DNA of 64,000 nucleotides, taken from positions 1,617,001 through 1,681,000 of the forward strand of contig NZ_JMKS01000003.1 in assembly GCF_000685865.1 (NCBI RefSeq). The letters are read 5' to 3'. Source of the stretch: Exiguobacterium antarcticum DSM 14480. GTDB taxonomy: Bacteria > Bacillota > Bacilli > Exiguobacteriales > Exiguobacteriaceae. The notes beneath the pieces are model-generated. The model did not search any database. It had not been told where the DNA came from and was given only the letters and a program-made list of their open reading frames with translations. A program made the position numbers and the translations under genes. Of this stretch, positions 42,884 to 51,388 are shown piece by piece (the first letter of the stretch is position 1; the number at the start of each line of letters is the position of its first letter).

Positions 42884-43724
42884 ATAAGTCATACCCGATG
42901 ACGAGTAATCCCGGTCCGGTATGTGAACCGATGGCTGCTCCGGCAATCGTGATCAGGACTTCACTTGGGGAAAAGTGTTCTTCGATTAAATGTTTCAACT
43001 GTTCTGCCCGTTCGATCGAGTCGCCGTGACCGATGATGATCCGGTGTCCGTCGATTGACGGGCGTGCTTCTTCCATCCACTCGACGATACGATTCATGAC
43101 TTTTTTCTGACCACGGATTTTTTCTTTTGGAATCAGCTTACCGTCCTCGACTGTCAACAGCGGAAGGATTGATAACAAACCACCGATGAAGGCACTCGCT
43201 CGCGAGACACGTCCGCCACGCATCAAGTATTCAAGCGATTCGACGGTAAAGAGATGACGGACGGTATTGATCTTTTGTTCGGCATACGTTTTTGTTTCTT
43301 CGAACGTGTGGGTCTCTGCAAATACAGCGACGTCTAACACGAACAGACCTTGACCGGTCGAAGCCGTTTTCGTATCGATGATTGCATACGGAACATCCGG
43401 ATACGTTTCGGCAAGCTCTTCCGCAAGCATCGTCGCCGTTTGATACGTACCGGACAACTCACTTGAAAAAGCAAGGTAGATAAACGGTTCCCCGTGTTTG
43501 AAGTGCGCCGTAAACACCTCGACCATCCGCGATACTTCGACCTGAAACGTCTTCGGGGCCGCACCTTCCCGCATTTTAGCGTAGAGTTCGAGCGGCGAAA
43601 TCGATTCGCCGTCAAAATACGTATCTTCTCCGATCAACACGCCAAACGGCATGACAGTGAAGCCAGCGGCGTCGAGTAATTCCTTTGGTGCGTCCGCACC
43701 GCTATCTGTAATAAAACGTACCAT
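42882..43724 (-). CDS. DegV-family fatty-acid-binding protein
   Basis: 280 residues from the ATG at 43724 (AAAGGAG about 10 bases upstream; a TTG 21 bases earlier overlaps the site). DegV/FakB fold: MVRFITDSGADAPKELLDA at the start, VMPFGVLIGEDTYFDG, TFQVEVSRMVEVFTAHF (usual TSQPS motif is TFQVE here), YLAFSSELSGTYQTATM, IIDTKTASTGQGLFV, LEYLMRGGRVSR and IGSHTGPGLLVIGY at the end. FakB proteins present a fatty acid to FakA kinase; fakA is not nearby, so whether this is a FakB is open. It is transcribed with lipL (17 bp gap). Confidence 0.92.
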   Translation of the reverse strand: MVRFITDSGADAPKELLDAAGFTVMPFGVLIGEDTYFDGESISPLELYAKMREGAAPKTFQVEVSRMVEVFTAHFKHGEPFIYLAFSSELSGTYQTATMLAEELAETYPDVPYAIIDTKTASTGQGLFVLDVAVFAETHTFEETKTYAEQKINTVRHLFTVESLEYLMRGGRVSRASAFIGGLLSILPLLTVEDGKLIPKEKIRGQKKVMNRIVEWMEEARPSIDGHRIIIGHGDSIERAEQLKHLIEEHFSPSEVLITIAGAAIGSHTGPGLLVIGYDL

Positions 43725-43741
43725 GTTCGTTCTCTCCTTTA

Positions 43742-44563
43742 TCAACCTAGGACTTTTTCATTTCGATCTAACATCCGACCCAGGTTTACACCGAAGCGTT
43801 CATTCTCGACTTCGCTTAAGACGGACGGTGTTAATGTCGCATCAAGTGCCATTAAGGACCGATAGACACGTAACAAGCAGGCTTCGACTGTTAACGGGCG
43901 CTGCAGTAATTCTTCAAGGGACGCCATCGTCTCCGGCACAACGGTCGGATACACGAATTTTGTTGCTTCTCCTTGTAAGGCGGCGGCATAAAAATCACGG
44001 ACGAGTCGTGCGCGTTCGCTGCCACTTCCATTGACACAGAGATAAATTTGCACGGCGACACCTCCGCGGACACGTCGTTGTGAAATCCCGGCAAATTTTT
44101 TCCCGGCAATCGATAAGTCATACGATCCGGGACAATAGGAACCCACCACTTCTCCGGCAACGATTGCATCCGTCTCTTCTATAAACATATGGCGGACAAG
44201 TGCAAGCATCGCTTCGTAGCCACTGTCGATGTCAATTCCACCACGTTCCGGAAGAACAAGTGAGATGTTCAGGACACCGGCATCAAGCACGACGGCAAGA
44301 CCACCGGAGTTACGGATGACCGGTTGGAAGCCATGGGCGTATAAGACGTCGATTCCGTCATTGAGGTGAGGGAGACGCGCGTCTTGAATCCCGAGGACAA
44401 CCGTTTCATGGTGAACCCAAGAGCGGATCGCCGCACCTTCTGTTGCGACGGAGGCGCATAATGTATCGTCCATCGCAAACGATTGTGTCGCATGAAAGGC
44501 GCTTCCGAGTGACGTTTGATCAAAAATACGATAATGTTCTTGTTTTAAGAGTTCGATTCCCAT
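43742..44563 (-). CDS. lipL: Octanoyl-[GcvH]:protein N-octanoyltransferase LipL
   Basis: 273 residues of the biotin/lipoate protein ligase fold. LipL moves octanoyl from GcvH to lipoyl-dependent E2 subunits in the Bacillus lipoylation route. Evidence: [39 protein letters not shown] and [28 protein letters not shown], which has the catalytic cysteine (about residue 150) used by LipL/LipM, and no ATP-binding ligase C-domain. In B. subtilis ywfL (lipL) lies near ywfO; here a ywfO homologue is divergent next door, which supports LipL over LipM. AAGGA precedes ATG. Confidence 0.9.
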   Translation of the reverse strand: MGIELLKQEHYRIFDQTSLGSAFHATQSFAMDDTLCASVATEGAAIRSWVHHETVVLGIQDARLPHLNDGIDVLYAHGFQPVIRNSGGLAVVLDAGVLNISLVLPERGGIDIDSGYEAMLALVRHMFIEETDAIVAGEVVGSYCPGSYDLSIAGKKFAGISQRRVRGGVAVQIYLCVNGSGSERARLVRDFYAAALQGEATKFVYPTVVPETMASLEELLQRPLTVEACLLRVYRSLMALDATLTPSVLSEVENERFGVNLGRMLDRNEKVLG

Positions 44564-44711
44564 AGACTCGTTCCTTTTTTTCTAGATTTGCGACATCATT
44601 ATAGCATAAGGCGATGTAAACTTTCTGTAAGAAGCAAGTGAAGGGACAGGAACAGACCATTTAAAACCGAAATATAAACGAGAGAGAACGAATGACCAAA
44701 GGAGAGAAAAC

Positions 44712-46019
44712 ATGTATCAGTCACTGGGACAACTAAAAGAAACAAAAGTATTCAAGGATCCCGTTCATCGCTATATCTATGTCAGCGATCAATTGATCTG
44801 GCAGTTGATCGGAACAAAGGAATTTCAACGGTTGCGCCGGATCAAACAACTGGGAACATCATTTTTAACGTTCCATGGAGCCGAGCATACACGTTTCCAT
44901 CATTCGTTAGGGGTGTATGAGATTACCCGTCAGCTGATTGATGTCTTTAACGGGCGGGCGGACTGGGATGATCAGTATCGTGAACTGACGCTCGTCGCGG
45001 CACTTCTTCACGATGTCGGACATGGTCCGTTTTCGCATGCATTTGAAAATGTCTTTGGTGTTGACCATGAAGAATGGACGGAACGGATTATCCTTGGGGA
45101 TACGGAAATCAAACAGGTCCTTGATCAAGTCGGGGAAGGATTTGCGGAAGAAGTCGCTTCGATCATCAACAAAACCCATCCCAATCAATTACTCGTGACG
45201 ATGATCAGTTCCCAACTCGATGTTGACCGGATGGATTATCTGTTGCGGGACGCGCACTTCGCCGGCGTCAGTTACGGAAAGTTTGATCTCGAGCGGATGC
45301 TTCGTGTTCTAAGACCGGCACCGAATCAGATGGTCGTCAAACAGTCGGGGATGCATTCGATTGAAGACTACATCATGCGGCGGTATCAGATGTACTGGCA
45401 AGTCTATCTCCATCCCGTCACGCGATCGAGTGATTATTTACTGAAAGCGATCCTTGAGCGGGCGAAAGAACTGTATATGAGTGAGTATCCTTTCATGATT
45501 GATCCGATTCATTTAAGTCCACTCTTTACACAACAGATGTCCTTAAAAAACTATTTGGCGCTCGATGAGACGATTGTTTACTTCTATTTCCAGCAGTGGG
45601 CGGAAGAGAAGGACGTGGTACTGAGTGACCTGGCCCGTCGCTTCGTCGACCGGAAACTGTTTAAATATGTCGATTATCCGGCAGAAAAACGGACGCGTGT
45701 TCATGAAAAACTGTGTTCATTATTTGAAAAGATTGGACTCGATCCCACCTATTACCTGCTCGAAGACAAGCTCAGCCGCCTGCCGTATGACTTGTATGGG
45801 GAGAATGGTGAAATCAGCAAACAACCGATCATGCTCCAGATGAAAAATGGACAAATGAAAGAAATTTCACAAGTCTCGCCACTCGTTCAAGCGATTGCCA
45901 ATTCACGTCAAACGGATGAAAAGTTATTTTACCCGCAAGAAATATTGCATGATTTGCGCGAATTCGCGAATGAAAAGATGCAAATCGATCAGCTGTTGCT
46001 CGGAGAAGATCCGTCGTGA
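44712..46019 (+). CDS. ywfO: HD-domain phosphohydrolase YwfO family (SAMHD1-like)
   Basis: 435 residues. An N-terminal HD domain has FQRLRRIKQLGTSFLTFHGA, HTRFHHSLGVYEITRQLIDV, LVAALLHDVGHGPFSHAFE and SSQLDVDRMDYLLRDAHFAG, giving the H...HD...D metal set and the SAMHD1/dGTPase-like R and Q residues. The C-terminal region is longer and specific to YwfO. YwfO-type enzymes hydrolyse dNTPs or nucleotide phosphates; exact substrate here unproved. AAAGGAGAG precedes ATG. GTGA overlap with the next kinase gene shows coupling. Confidence 0.93.
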   Translation: MYQSLGQLKETKVFKDPVHRYIYVSDQLIWQLIGTKEFQRLRRIKQLGTSFLTFHGAEHTRFHHSLGVYEITRQLIDVFNGRADWDDQYRELTLVAALLHDVGHGPFSHAFENVFGVDHEEWTERIILGDTEIKQVLDQVGEGFAEEVASIINKTHPNQLLVTMISSQLDVDRMDYLLRDAHFAGVSYGKFDLERMLRVLRPAPNQMVVKQSGMHSIEDYIMRRYQMYWQVYLHPVTRSSDYLLKAILERAKELYMSEYPFMIDPIHLSPLFTQQMSLKNYLALDETIVYFYFQQWAEEKDVVLSDLARRFVDRKLFKYVDYPAEKRTRVHEKLCSLFEKIGLDPTYYLLEDKLSRLPYDLYGENGEISKQPIMLQMKNGQMKEISQVSPLVQAIANSRQTDEKLFYPQEILHDLREFANEKMQIDQLLLGEDPS

Positions 46020-46867
46020 AGGACGTCATCGAACGGATCTTAAAACGGGTCGGGTTAGAAACGGAAACGGTAGCACCCTTAAAGGGATCAACGTCCTCGT
46101 CGGTGTTTCGGGCAGGGGGAAGTGTCTTTCGGATTCATACGAATACTAGATGGCTCAAGCAGGAACCAGACCTCGTCGCGCACGAGGTTTTTGCGTTACA
46201 GGCAACAGGAGCGCTTGGCCCGGATGTCGAGAATTATCAACTGACGTGGGAGGATGGTCTCCCACCATGGATTCAAATGACCTATCTGCCGGGTACAGTA
46301 CGACTTGAACCGTTAGATGCAGAGTATCTCAGAGGACTAGCCAAGACGTTGATTGCGGTTCATCAATTACCGATTCCGAAGACACACTACCGGTATGCAC
46401 CGTATACGACCGAGCGAACGGTCCCTTCTTGGGCAGTTCGAAAAGACGTATGGCAACGAGCCGTATCGGAACAACCGGCAGAGAGTCAGCAAATCCGGTT
46501 CATCCACCGCGACTTTCATCCGGTTAATGTGTTATACGATTCGGTCGAACAGTATAACGTAGTGGACTGGATCAATGCCTGTGTCGGACCGATTGAAGCG
46601 GACGTCGCGCATTGTCGATTAAATTTAGCTTTACTTGAATCGATTGAAATTGCCGATCAATTTTTAGCTGAATATATCAAGTTAAGTGGATTTTCGTATG
46701 ATCGAAAATGGGATTTGACAGCTGTTTTTGACATTGGACCGGAACACCTCGATGTTTATCCCGGTTGGAAAGCATATGGGAAGGCGAACATCAGTCAGGC
46801 CAATGTTCGGGAACGGATGGAAAACATTGTATTGAAAGTTTATGAAAATAACGAAAGCGGTTACTAA
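46016..46867 (+). CDS. Aminoglycoside phosphotransferase-family kinase
   Basis: 283 residues starting with GTG 46016, overlapping the ywfO stop by 4 bases. APH fold: SSSVFRAGGSVFRIHTNTRW (N-lobe, catalytic Lys replaced by Arg/His in FRIHT), RFIHRDFHPVNVLYD with the catalytic HxDxxxxN loop, and NVVDWINACVGPIEADVAHCR with the DxD-like metal site (D165/ D-W). It resembles small-molecule kinases (choline, methylthioribose or antibiotic kinases); no resistance phenotype can be inferred. Co-transcribed with ywfO. Confidence 0.88.
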   Translation: MKDVIERILKRVGLETETVAPLKGSTSSSVFRAGGSVFRIHTNTRWLKQEPDLVAHEVFALQATGALGPDVENYQLTWEDGLPPWIQMTYLPGTVRLEPLDAEYLRGLAKTLIAVHQLPIPKTHYRYAPYTTERTVPSWAVRKDVWQRAVSEQPAESQQIRFIHRDFHPVNVLYDSVEQYNVVDWINACVGPIEADVAHCRLNLALLESIEIADQFLAEYIKLSGFSYDRKWDLTAVFDIGPEHLDVYPGWKAYGKANISQANVRERMENIVLKVYENNESGY

Positions 46868-46991
46868 ATGAACTTTACCCCTTGCAGTTCTTCCGAATGT
46901 TGATTATTCTAGTACTTGGGGAAGAGATTGAACGTCAGACCTCGTACTTATGTACAACTAATAAAATAAACTATGGATTGAGGGATAGTTC

Positions 46992-48170
46992 GTGAAATAT
47001 TTAATCGCAATACTGGGACTTGTCATCGTGTTTGGTTTGGCATTCCTTGTCAGTAGCAACCGTAAAGGCATCAAATTGAAACCGCTTGCGGTCATGCTAG
47101 TGCTTCAGTTAGTCCTCGGATTCATTTTACTCAACACATCGTTTGGTTATATCGTCATCCGTGGAGTTGCAAAAGTCTTTGATAAACTATTGGGATATGC
47201 AGCAATCGGAATCAACTTTGTATTTGGTGGATTGGCAAATGAAGGGGCACAGCCATTCTTCATTAACGTCCTGTTACCAATCGTCTTCATCTCAGCTTTG
47301 ATCGGAATTTTACAGTTCACGAAAATCCTTCCGCTTTTGATGCGTGGAATCGGATTTGGATTATCGAAGATCAATGGTATGGGACAACTTGAGTCTTACA
47401 ATGCCGTCGCTTCAGCTGCGATCGGTCAGTCGGAAGTATTCATCACCGTCAAAAAACAAATCGGGAAATTACCGCCAAATCGTCTCTACACATTATGTGC
47501 GTCGGCGATGTCGACGGTTTCGATGTCAATCGTCGGGGCCTACATGACGATGGTCGAACCGAAATATGTCGTCACAGCAATCGTCTTGAACTTGTTTGGT
47601 GGATTCATGATCGTCTCGATCATCAACCCATACACGGTCGATCCAAAAGAGGACATTTTGGAAATCGTTGAAGAAAAACAAACGTTCTTCGAAATGCTTG
47701 GCGAATACATCATGGATGGATTCAAAGTTGCGATCATCGTCGGGGCGATGTTGATCGGATACAACGCCTTGATCGGCATGGTCAACGATATCTTCTTGAT
47801 GGTACTCGGCATCTCGTTCCAGGATATTCTTGGTTACATCTTTGCACCAGTCGCCTTCATCATGGGGATTCCATGGGCGGAAGCGGTCAGTGCCGGTAGT
47901 GTCATGGCAACAAAATTGATCACAAACGAATTCGTCGCGATGCTCAGCTTGCCTGAGTACGCAAAAGAATTCTCAGCTCGTACACTTGGAATCGTATCCG
48001 TCTTCTTGATTTCATTCGCCAACTTCTCGTCTATCGGGATCATCGCGGGTGCTGTCAAAGGGCTGGACGATCGTCAAGGCAGTGTCGCAGCGAGTTTTGG
48101 TCTGAAGTTACTTTACGGCGCAACACTTGTTAGTGTCTTGACGGCGATCGTCGTCAGCGTCTTAATCTAA
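46992..48170 (+). CDS. nupC: Concentrative nucleoside transporter (NupC type)
   Basis: 392 residues starting with GTG 46992 (GAGGGA 6 bases upstream). CNT family: LQLVLGFILLNTSFGYIVIRG, GINFVFGGLANEGAQPFFINVLLP with the GxxxN nucleoside-site region, ESYNAVASAAIGQSEVFITVKK with the family QSE motif, ASAMSTVSMSIVGAYMTMVEP, ITNEFVAMLSLPEYAKEFSA with the NEF motif and SFANFSSIGI. It imports nucleosides with H+ or Na+. Monocistronic; the leader 46868-46991 has no recognised regulatory RNA. Confidence 0.95.
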   Translation: MKYLIAILGLVIVFGLAFLVSSNRKGIKLKPLAVMLVLQLVLGFILLNTSFGYIVIRGVAKVFDKLLGYAAIGINFVFGGLANEGAQPFFINVLLPIVFISALIGILQFTKILPLLMRGIGFGLSKINGMGQLESYNAVASAAIGQSEVFITVKKQIGKLPPNRLYTLCASAMSTVSMSIVGAYMTMVEPKYVVTAIVLNLFGGFMIVSIINPYTVDPKEDILEIVEEKQTFFEMLGEYIMDGFKVAIIVGAMLIGYNALIGMVNDIFLMVLGISFQDILGYIFAPVAFIMGIPWAEAVSAGSVMATKLITNEFVAMLSLPEYAKEFSARTLGIVSVFLISFANFSSIGIIAGAVKGLDDRQGSVAASFGLKLLYGATLVSVLTAIVVSVLI

Positions 48171-48204
48171 TCAAAAACAGCAGTGACCGATCAGTCACTC
48201 CTAG

Positions 48205-48245
48205 AAAAAGAAGGACTCGATTTTTTAAATCGGGTCCTTCTTTTT
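48205..48245. terminator. Bidirectional terminator after nupC
   Basis: AAAAAGAAGGAC-CGATT / AATCG-GTCCTTCTTTTT between convergent genes; a second small hairpin AGTGAC/GTCACT lies at 48182-48199. Confidence 0.88.
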
Positions 48246-48265
48246 CGTATTCGAGATGGTGGCAT

Positions 48266-48895
48266 TTAACCGCGCGAAGCAATCCCGACCCGTTCACGGG
48301 AAAATAGCTTTTCATCATACGCCGCATAGGCGAAGCGGGCGACGTTGATGCGCGGGATTGGACCTGTGTCATGGGTAAAACGGTTGGATTCGATCAAGAC
48401 ATCGTCAATCGCAGCTTCGTCGACCAATTGAGTCGGACAAATGACGGTGTAATCAACATCCGCATCCTTTAAGGTCAGGTACGCTTTTAGGTGATCTTCT
48501 GCCGCGATGGTTGAACGACGACGGGATTCGTTTGATTGAAAACGATATTTCCCGGGTTCTTCCGAAGCATCAAGAATTCCGGCCGTCGAAACGAAAACAA
48601 TCCGATCGATGTGCTGTTCTTTCATTTTAATGATGAGATGTGGAACCGCGACCGATAAGATTTGTTTTTGGTCCGTGCCTAGACAGCTGAAGACCACTGA
48701 CGTTCCGTGAACAACGCGTTCTAGATCATCGGCATTCGTCGCATCACCGTGAATGATTGTCAGATGAGGATGTTCAGGTAAGGCATGGTGCTCAGACCGG
48801 ACAAGTGCCTGAACCTCATGTCCTTCTTGTAACAATAAATCGAGCAATGGTCGACCTGTTCGTCCCGTCGCACCGAGTAAACTTACTGTTGCCAT
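48266..48895 (-). CDS. NAD(P)H-binding Rossmann protein (NmrA/atypical SDR)
   Basis: 209 residues. The N-terminal cofactor motif TVSLLGATGRTGRPLLDLLLQ (GxxGxxG) is followed by HGDATNADDLERVVHGTSVVFSCLG, IDRIVFVSTAGIL and DVDYTVICPTQLVDE, the pattern of atypical SDRs such as NAD(P)H-binding or YwnB-like proteins. The classical Tyr-Lys pair is absent. Likely a redox sensor or reductase; substrate unknown. AAAGGA precedes ATG. Confidence 0.85.
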   Translation of the reverse strand: MATVSLLGATGRTGRPLLDLLLQEGHEVQALVRSEHHALPEHPHLTIIHGDATNADDLERVVHGTSVVFSCLGTDQKQILSVAVPHLIIKMKEQHIDRIVFVSTAGILDASEEPGKYRFQSNESRRRSTIAAEDHLKAYLTLKDADVDYTVICPTQLVDEAAIDDVLIESNRFTHDTGPIPRINVARFAYAAYDEKLFSRERVGIASRG

Positions 48896-48935
48896 TTAGA
48901 TTCATCCTTTCGTGAGTGGACTGTATAGAGAAGAG

Positions 48936-48960
48936 GAACGACAAGTGAAGATCGTTCCTC
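48936..48960. terminator. Weak hairpin after the tautomerase gene
   Basis: GAGGAACGA / TCGTTCCTC, loop of 7-9 bases, little T-run; possible terminator. Confidence 0.4.
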
Positions 48961-48971
48961 CCGAATTGTAC

Positions 48972-49157
48972 TTATTTATCGGCAAACATCACGCCGGCTT
49001 GACCGTAATCGGTTTTTTCCATCTCTTCGATGAAGACGGTGACATTTTCTTTTGGAGCATCCACGGACTCGGAAACGGCCGCTGTGACTTTTTCGATCAA
49101 CGCCCGTTTTTGTTCGACGGTGCGTCCTGCTAACATCTTGACTGTAACGTAAGGCAT
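48972..49157 (-). CDS. 4-oxalocrotonate tautomerase-family enzyme
   Basis: 61 residues, the usual subunit size. The mature protein starts with Pro (MPYVTVKMLAGRTVEQKRAL), the catalytic amino-terminal proline of the superfamily, and continues LIEKVTAAVSESVDAPKENV with TVFIEEMEKTDYGQAG; the Arg residues used by 4-OT occur around positions 12 and 18. Family members are homohexamers that tautomerise keto/enol acids; the natural substrate is unknown as no aromatic degradation genes are near. AAGGAGG precedes ATG by 9 bases. Confidence 0.93.
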   Translation of the reverse strand: MPYVTVKMLAGRTVEQKRALIEKVTAAVSESVDAPKENVTVFIEEMEKTDYGQAGVMFADK

Positions 49158-49235
49158 CTGATTTCCCTCCTTCTAGCATAAGTTCAACACGCCATCAGTA
49201 TACCGTACGTCACCTGGGTTCCGTCAAACAGTGAC

Positions 49236-49259
49236 ATTTAAATGTCTAAAGACGGGTAT
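49236..49259 (+). promoter_or_regulatory. Candidate sigma-B promoter of the 175-residue unknown gene
   Basis: ATTTAA (49236-49241), 12 bp, GGGTAT (49254-49259); perfect -10, one -35 mismatch, spacer one base short of the usual range; 68 bp before ATG. Confidence 0.45.
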
Positions 49260-49326
49260 AGTACAGGAATAGACTGCATCAAGCGAGAACTACTTAATTA
49301 AGAAAACATAAAAATGAGGTGAACGC

Positions 49327-49854
49327 ATGGAGATGGAACCGGTAATCCGTAAGAAAATCCATACCCTATTGATTTTTGACCGCGCTTTACCAGAAGATCA
49401 AACATATCCGTTGTCGGGTGCAAAAGGTCTTGAAGTGGCGGAAGTACTGTTTGATCAAAATATTCCGTTTGGACGTCTCGTCACGGACAAAGAACTGGCA
49501 TTGCTTGTCGGAAATGAAGAAGCAAAACGGTACGGGATGTTGACGTTATTGCGGGATGAAGACCGTTTCAAGCCGATTTTTCAAAATCGGAAACCAACAC
49601 CTGACATCGAAGAAGAAATTTCAGAACGGATCCGCGAGCTTGCCAATCAATTACGGGCGATTCGCTCGAGATGCTCATCGCTTGAGCGGATTGTCTTATT
49701 TGGTCGTGCTGCCCAAACGTTGTATGACCAAGCGTTACGACAGTTAGAAGAGTTCAATCCACCGGCTCATGAGGAGCTGACGTCCCTTGAGTGCCTTCGC
49801 TTGCCGACGATCCGTCGGGTCACACGGGAACAGCTCGAGCCATTAAGACGCTAA
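49327..49854 (+). CDS. Unknown protein, candidate stress gene
   Basis: 175 residues; GAGGTGAACGC precedes the ATG. The protein is soluble, charged and probably alpha/beta N-terminally (IHTLLIFDRALPEDQTYPLS, VLFDQNIPFGRLVTDKELAL) with a long helical C-terminal half (EEEISERIRELANQLRAIRS, RAAQTLYDQALRQLEEF). No signal peptide, membrane segment or known motif. A sigma-B-like promoter (ATTTAA-N12-GGGTAT) lies 68 bp upstream. It precedes ywhD by 69 bp without a terminator. Family not recognised. Confidence 0.7.
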   Translation: MEMEPVIRKKIHTLLIFDRALPEDQTYPLSGAKGLEVAEVLFDQNIPFGRLVTDKELALLVGNEEAKRYGMLTLLRDEDRFKPIFQNRKPTPDIEEEISERIRELANQLRAIRSRCSSLERIVLFGRAAQTLYDQALRQLEEFNPPAHEELTSLECLRLPTIRRVTREQLEPLRR

Positions 49855-49923
49855 GGAAGACTTGCGTCGACTGTTGGATGCGGTATGATAGAGGCAACAG
49901 TGGTAAAAGGGGACGAGTAAACG

Positions 49924-50418
49924 ATGGAAAAGAAAATTAATTTTAATATCATTTCAGATAACTCAACAGATGGTCATGGTGGATTTGGTGTCGGGACACT
50001 CAGTCTGAACAGCATGTCGCCGGTCATCATCTCACCGGAAGATGGCGAAGCCTATATCGATATGGGGGCGATGCATGCGAAAGCCGCCATCGAAAAGCGG
50101 ATCAAGTTCACGACGGATCAAGCAGACACACCAAACGGGAAACCGTACTGGATTGTCTGGGTGACGGTGGGACGAAAGCCAGAAGGATTTTATTACGGTG
50201 GCGTCGCGGCGTGTGACTTGCTAGTCGACGTTGAAGCACGACGCGGCTTTAAGATTTTAGCCGATCACGTCAACAAGATGGACAAATCGTTAAAAGGACG
50301 GATTGTCGTCAGTCATATGGACGATACGTCTAAACGATTGTTACGTGAATTCTTACAAACACATAAACCCGAGATGTGGGCCAATGCGGAACCTGAATTG
50401 CATGAAGCGCTCGCTTAA
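49924..50418 (+). CDS. ywhD: YwhD family protein
   Basis: 164 residues. The sequence matches the YwhD family of Bacillales: NFNIISDNSTDGHGGFGVGT at the start, LNSMSPVIISPEDGEAYIDM, KPYWIVWVTVGRKPEGFYYGGV and a helical C-terminus DHVNKMDKSLKGRIVVSHMD. Function unknown. In B. subtilis ywhD lies near the speE-speB genes, which are 5 kb downstream here, so the neighbourhood is partly conserved. AAAGGGGA precedes ATG. Terminator follows. Confidence 0.9.
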   Translation: MEKKINFNIISDNSTDGHGGFGVGTLSLNSMSPVIISPEDGEAYIDMGAMHAKAAIEKRIKFTTDQADTPNGKPYWIVWVTVGRKPEGFYYGGVAACDLLVDVEARRGFKILADHVNKMDKSLKGRIVVSHMDDTSKRLLREFLQTHKPEMWANAEPELHEALA

Positions 50419-50421
50419 AAT

Positions 50422-50456
50422 AAAAGTGCCAACTCTGTTAAAGGGTTGGCACTTTT
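50422..50456. terminator. Terminator between ywhD and the phosphoesterase
   Basis: AAAAGTGCCAAC / GTTGGCACTTTT between convergent genes. Confidence 0.9.
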
Positions 50457-50466
50457 GTTTTATCGA

Positions 50467-51309
50467 TTATGTGCGTAGCGTCACGACAATTAATTCGGGG
50501 CGATTGAAAATCCGAAACGGGAACAGGCTGTTACCGAGACCCCGGCTGATGATCAGTTTGGTCTGCTCCATCGTATGTTCACCGGCCGTCAGCTCAGGGA
50601 AAAAGCCTTGACCTGGCGCGTACATCCCATCTGTGAACGGCAGACGGATTTGTCCGCCATGGGCATGACCCGATAACACGAGATCCATGTTTCGTTCCAC
50701 ATACAGCGGCAAGTATTCCGGGCGATGGGCCATCAGGAGTTGAAAGGCATCTGTATCGACCGTTGATTGGGCCTGATCGAGACTTTGGCGGATGCCGTCC
50801 GGTTCTTGTAACCCGTCACTCCATCGAGTCGTCGTCGGATCATCAATCCCAAGTAACTCGATGAACTGACTGCCTTTTTCAAGTGGGACAGACGTATTTC
50901 GAAGAACTGTGACACCAAGCTGCTCGAGTTTCGGCAAAATCGTCAAGTTACGCCGGACTTCATGATTACCGGTTACGAAATAGACAGGATAGTCGGCCGT
51001 TAATTTTTTCATCAATAAAAGGGCCTCTGCTTCACCATTACGGCGAGAGTCAATCAAGTCGCCGGTCATCAAAATGACGTCCGGTTGAAGTGTATCGACT
51101 TTTTTGAGAAGATACTTTTGTTTGCGGCCAAAGGATTTTCCATGCAGGTCGGCAATTTGTAAAATTTTATAGTGATTAAACTCAGCAGGTAATCGATCGG
51201 ACTGGACGGTCACGGCCGTCGTTTCGATCTGATTGTTTTCACGATAAAGAAACCAGCTACTGAGAGCAAGGATTCCGATTGAAAGATACCAACGTTTTTT
51301 AACGCGCAA
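50467..51309 (-). CDS. Calcineurin-like metallophosphoesterase (YkuE/YaeI-like)
   Basis: 280 residues from a TTG at 51309, about 5 bases after GAGGTGGG; the ATG at 51339 sits directly behind the opuD terminator and has no good site. An N-terminal signal anchor (RWYLSIGILALSSWFLY) precedes the phosphoesterase domain: LQIADLHGKSFG (DxH), DVILMTGDLIDSRR (GDxxD), VYFVTGNHEVRR (GNHE), LLMAHRPEYLP and LVLSGHAHGGQIRLPF (GHxH). The dinuclear-metal set is complete. It probably acts outside the membrane; YaeI-type enzymes use phosphodiesters of lipids or wall components. Confidence 0.9.
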   Translation of the reverse strand: MRVKKRWYLSIGILALSSWFLYRENNQIETTAVTVQSDRLPAEFNHYKILQIADLHGKSFGRKQKYLLKKVDTLQPDVILMTGDLIDSRRNGEAEALLLMKKLTADYPVYFVTGNHEVRRNLTILPKLEQLGVTVLRNTSVPLEKGSQFIELLGIDDPTTTRWSDGLQEPDGIRQSLDQAQSTVDTDAFQLLMAHRPEYLPLYVERNMDLVLSGHAHGGQIRLPFTDGMYAPGQGFFPELTAGEHTMEQTKLIISRGLGNSLFPFRIFNRPELIVVTLRT

Positions 51310-51346
51310 AAATCCCACCTCTTTTCTTTTGTTCAGCATACCAAAA

Positions 51347-51382
51347 AGATCCTGCCTTCCGCATGAGGGAAGACAGGATCTT
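51347..51382 (-). terminator. opuD terminator
   Basis: AGATCCTG-CTTCC / GGGAAG-CAGGATCTT, followed by TTTTT on the minus strand. Confidence 0.85.
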
Positions 51383-51388
51383 AGCAGC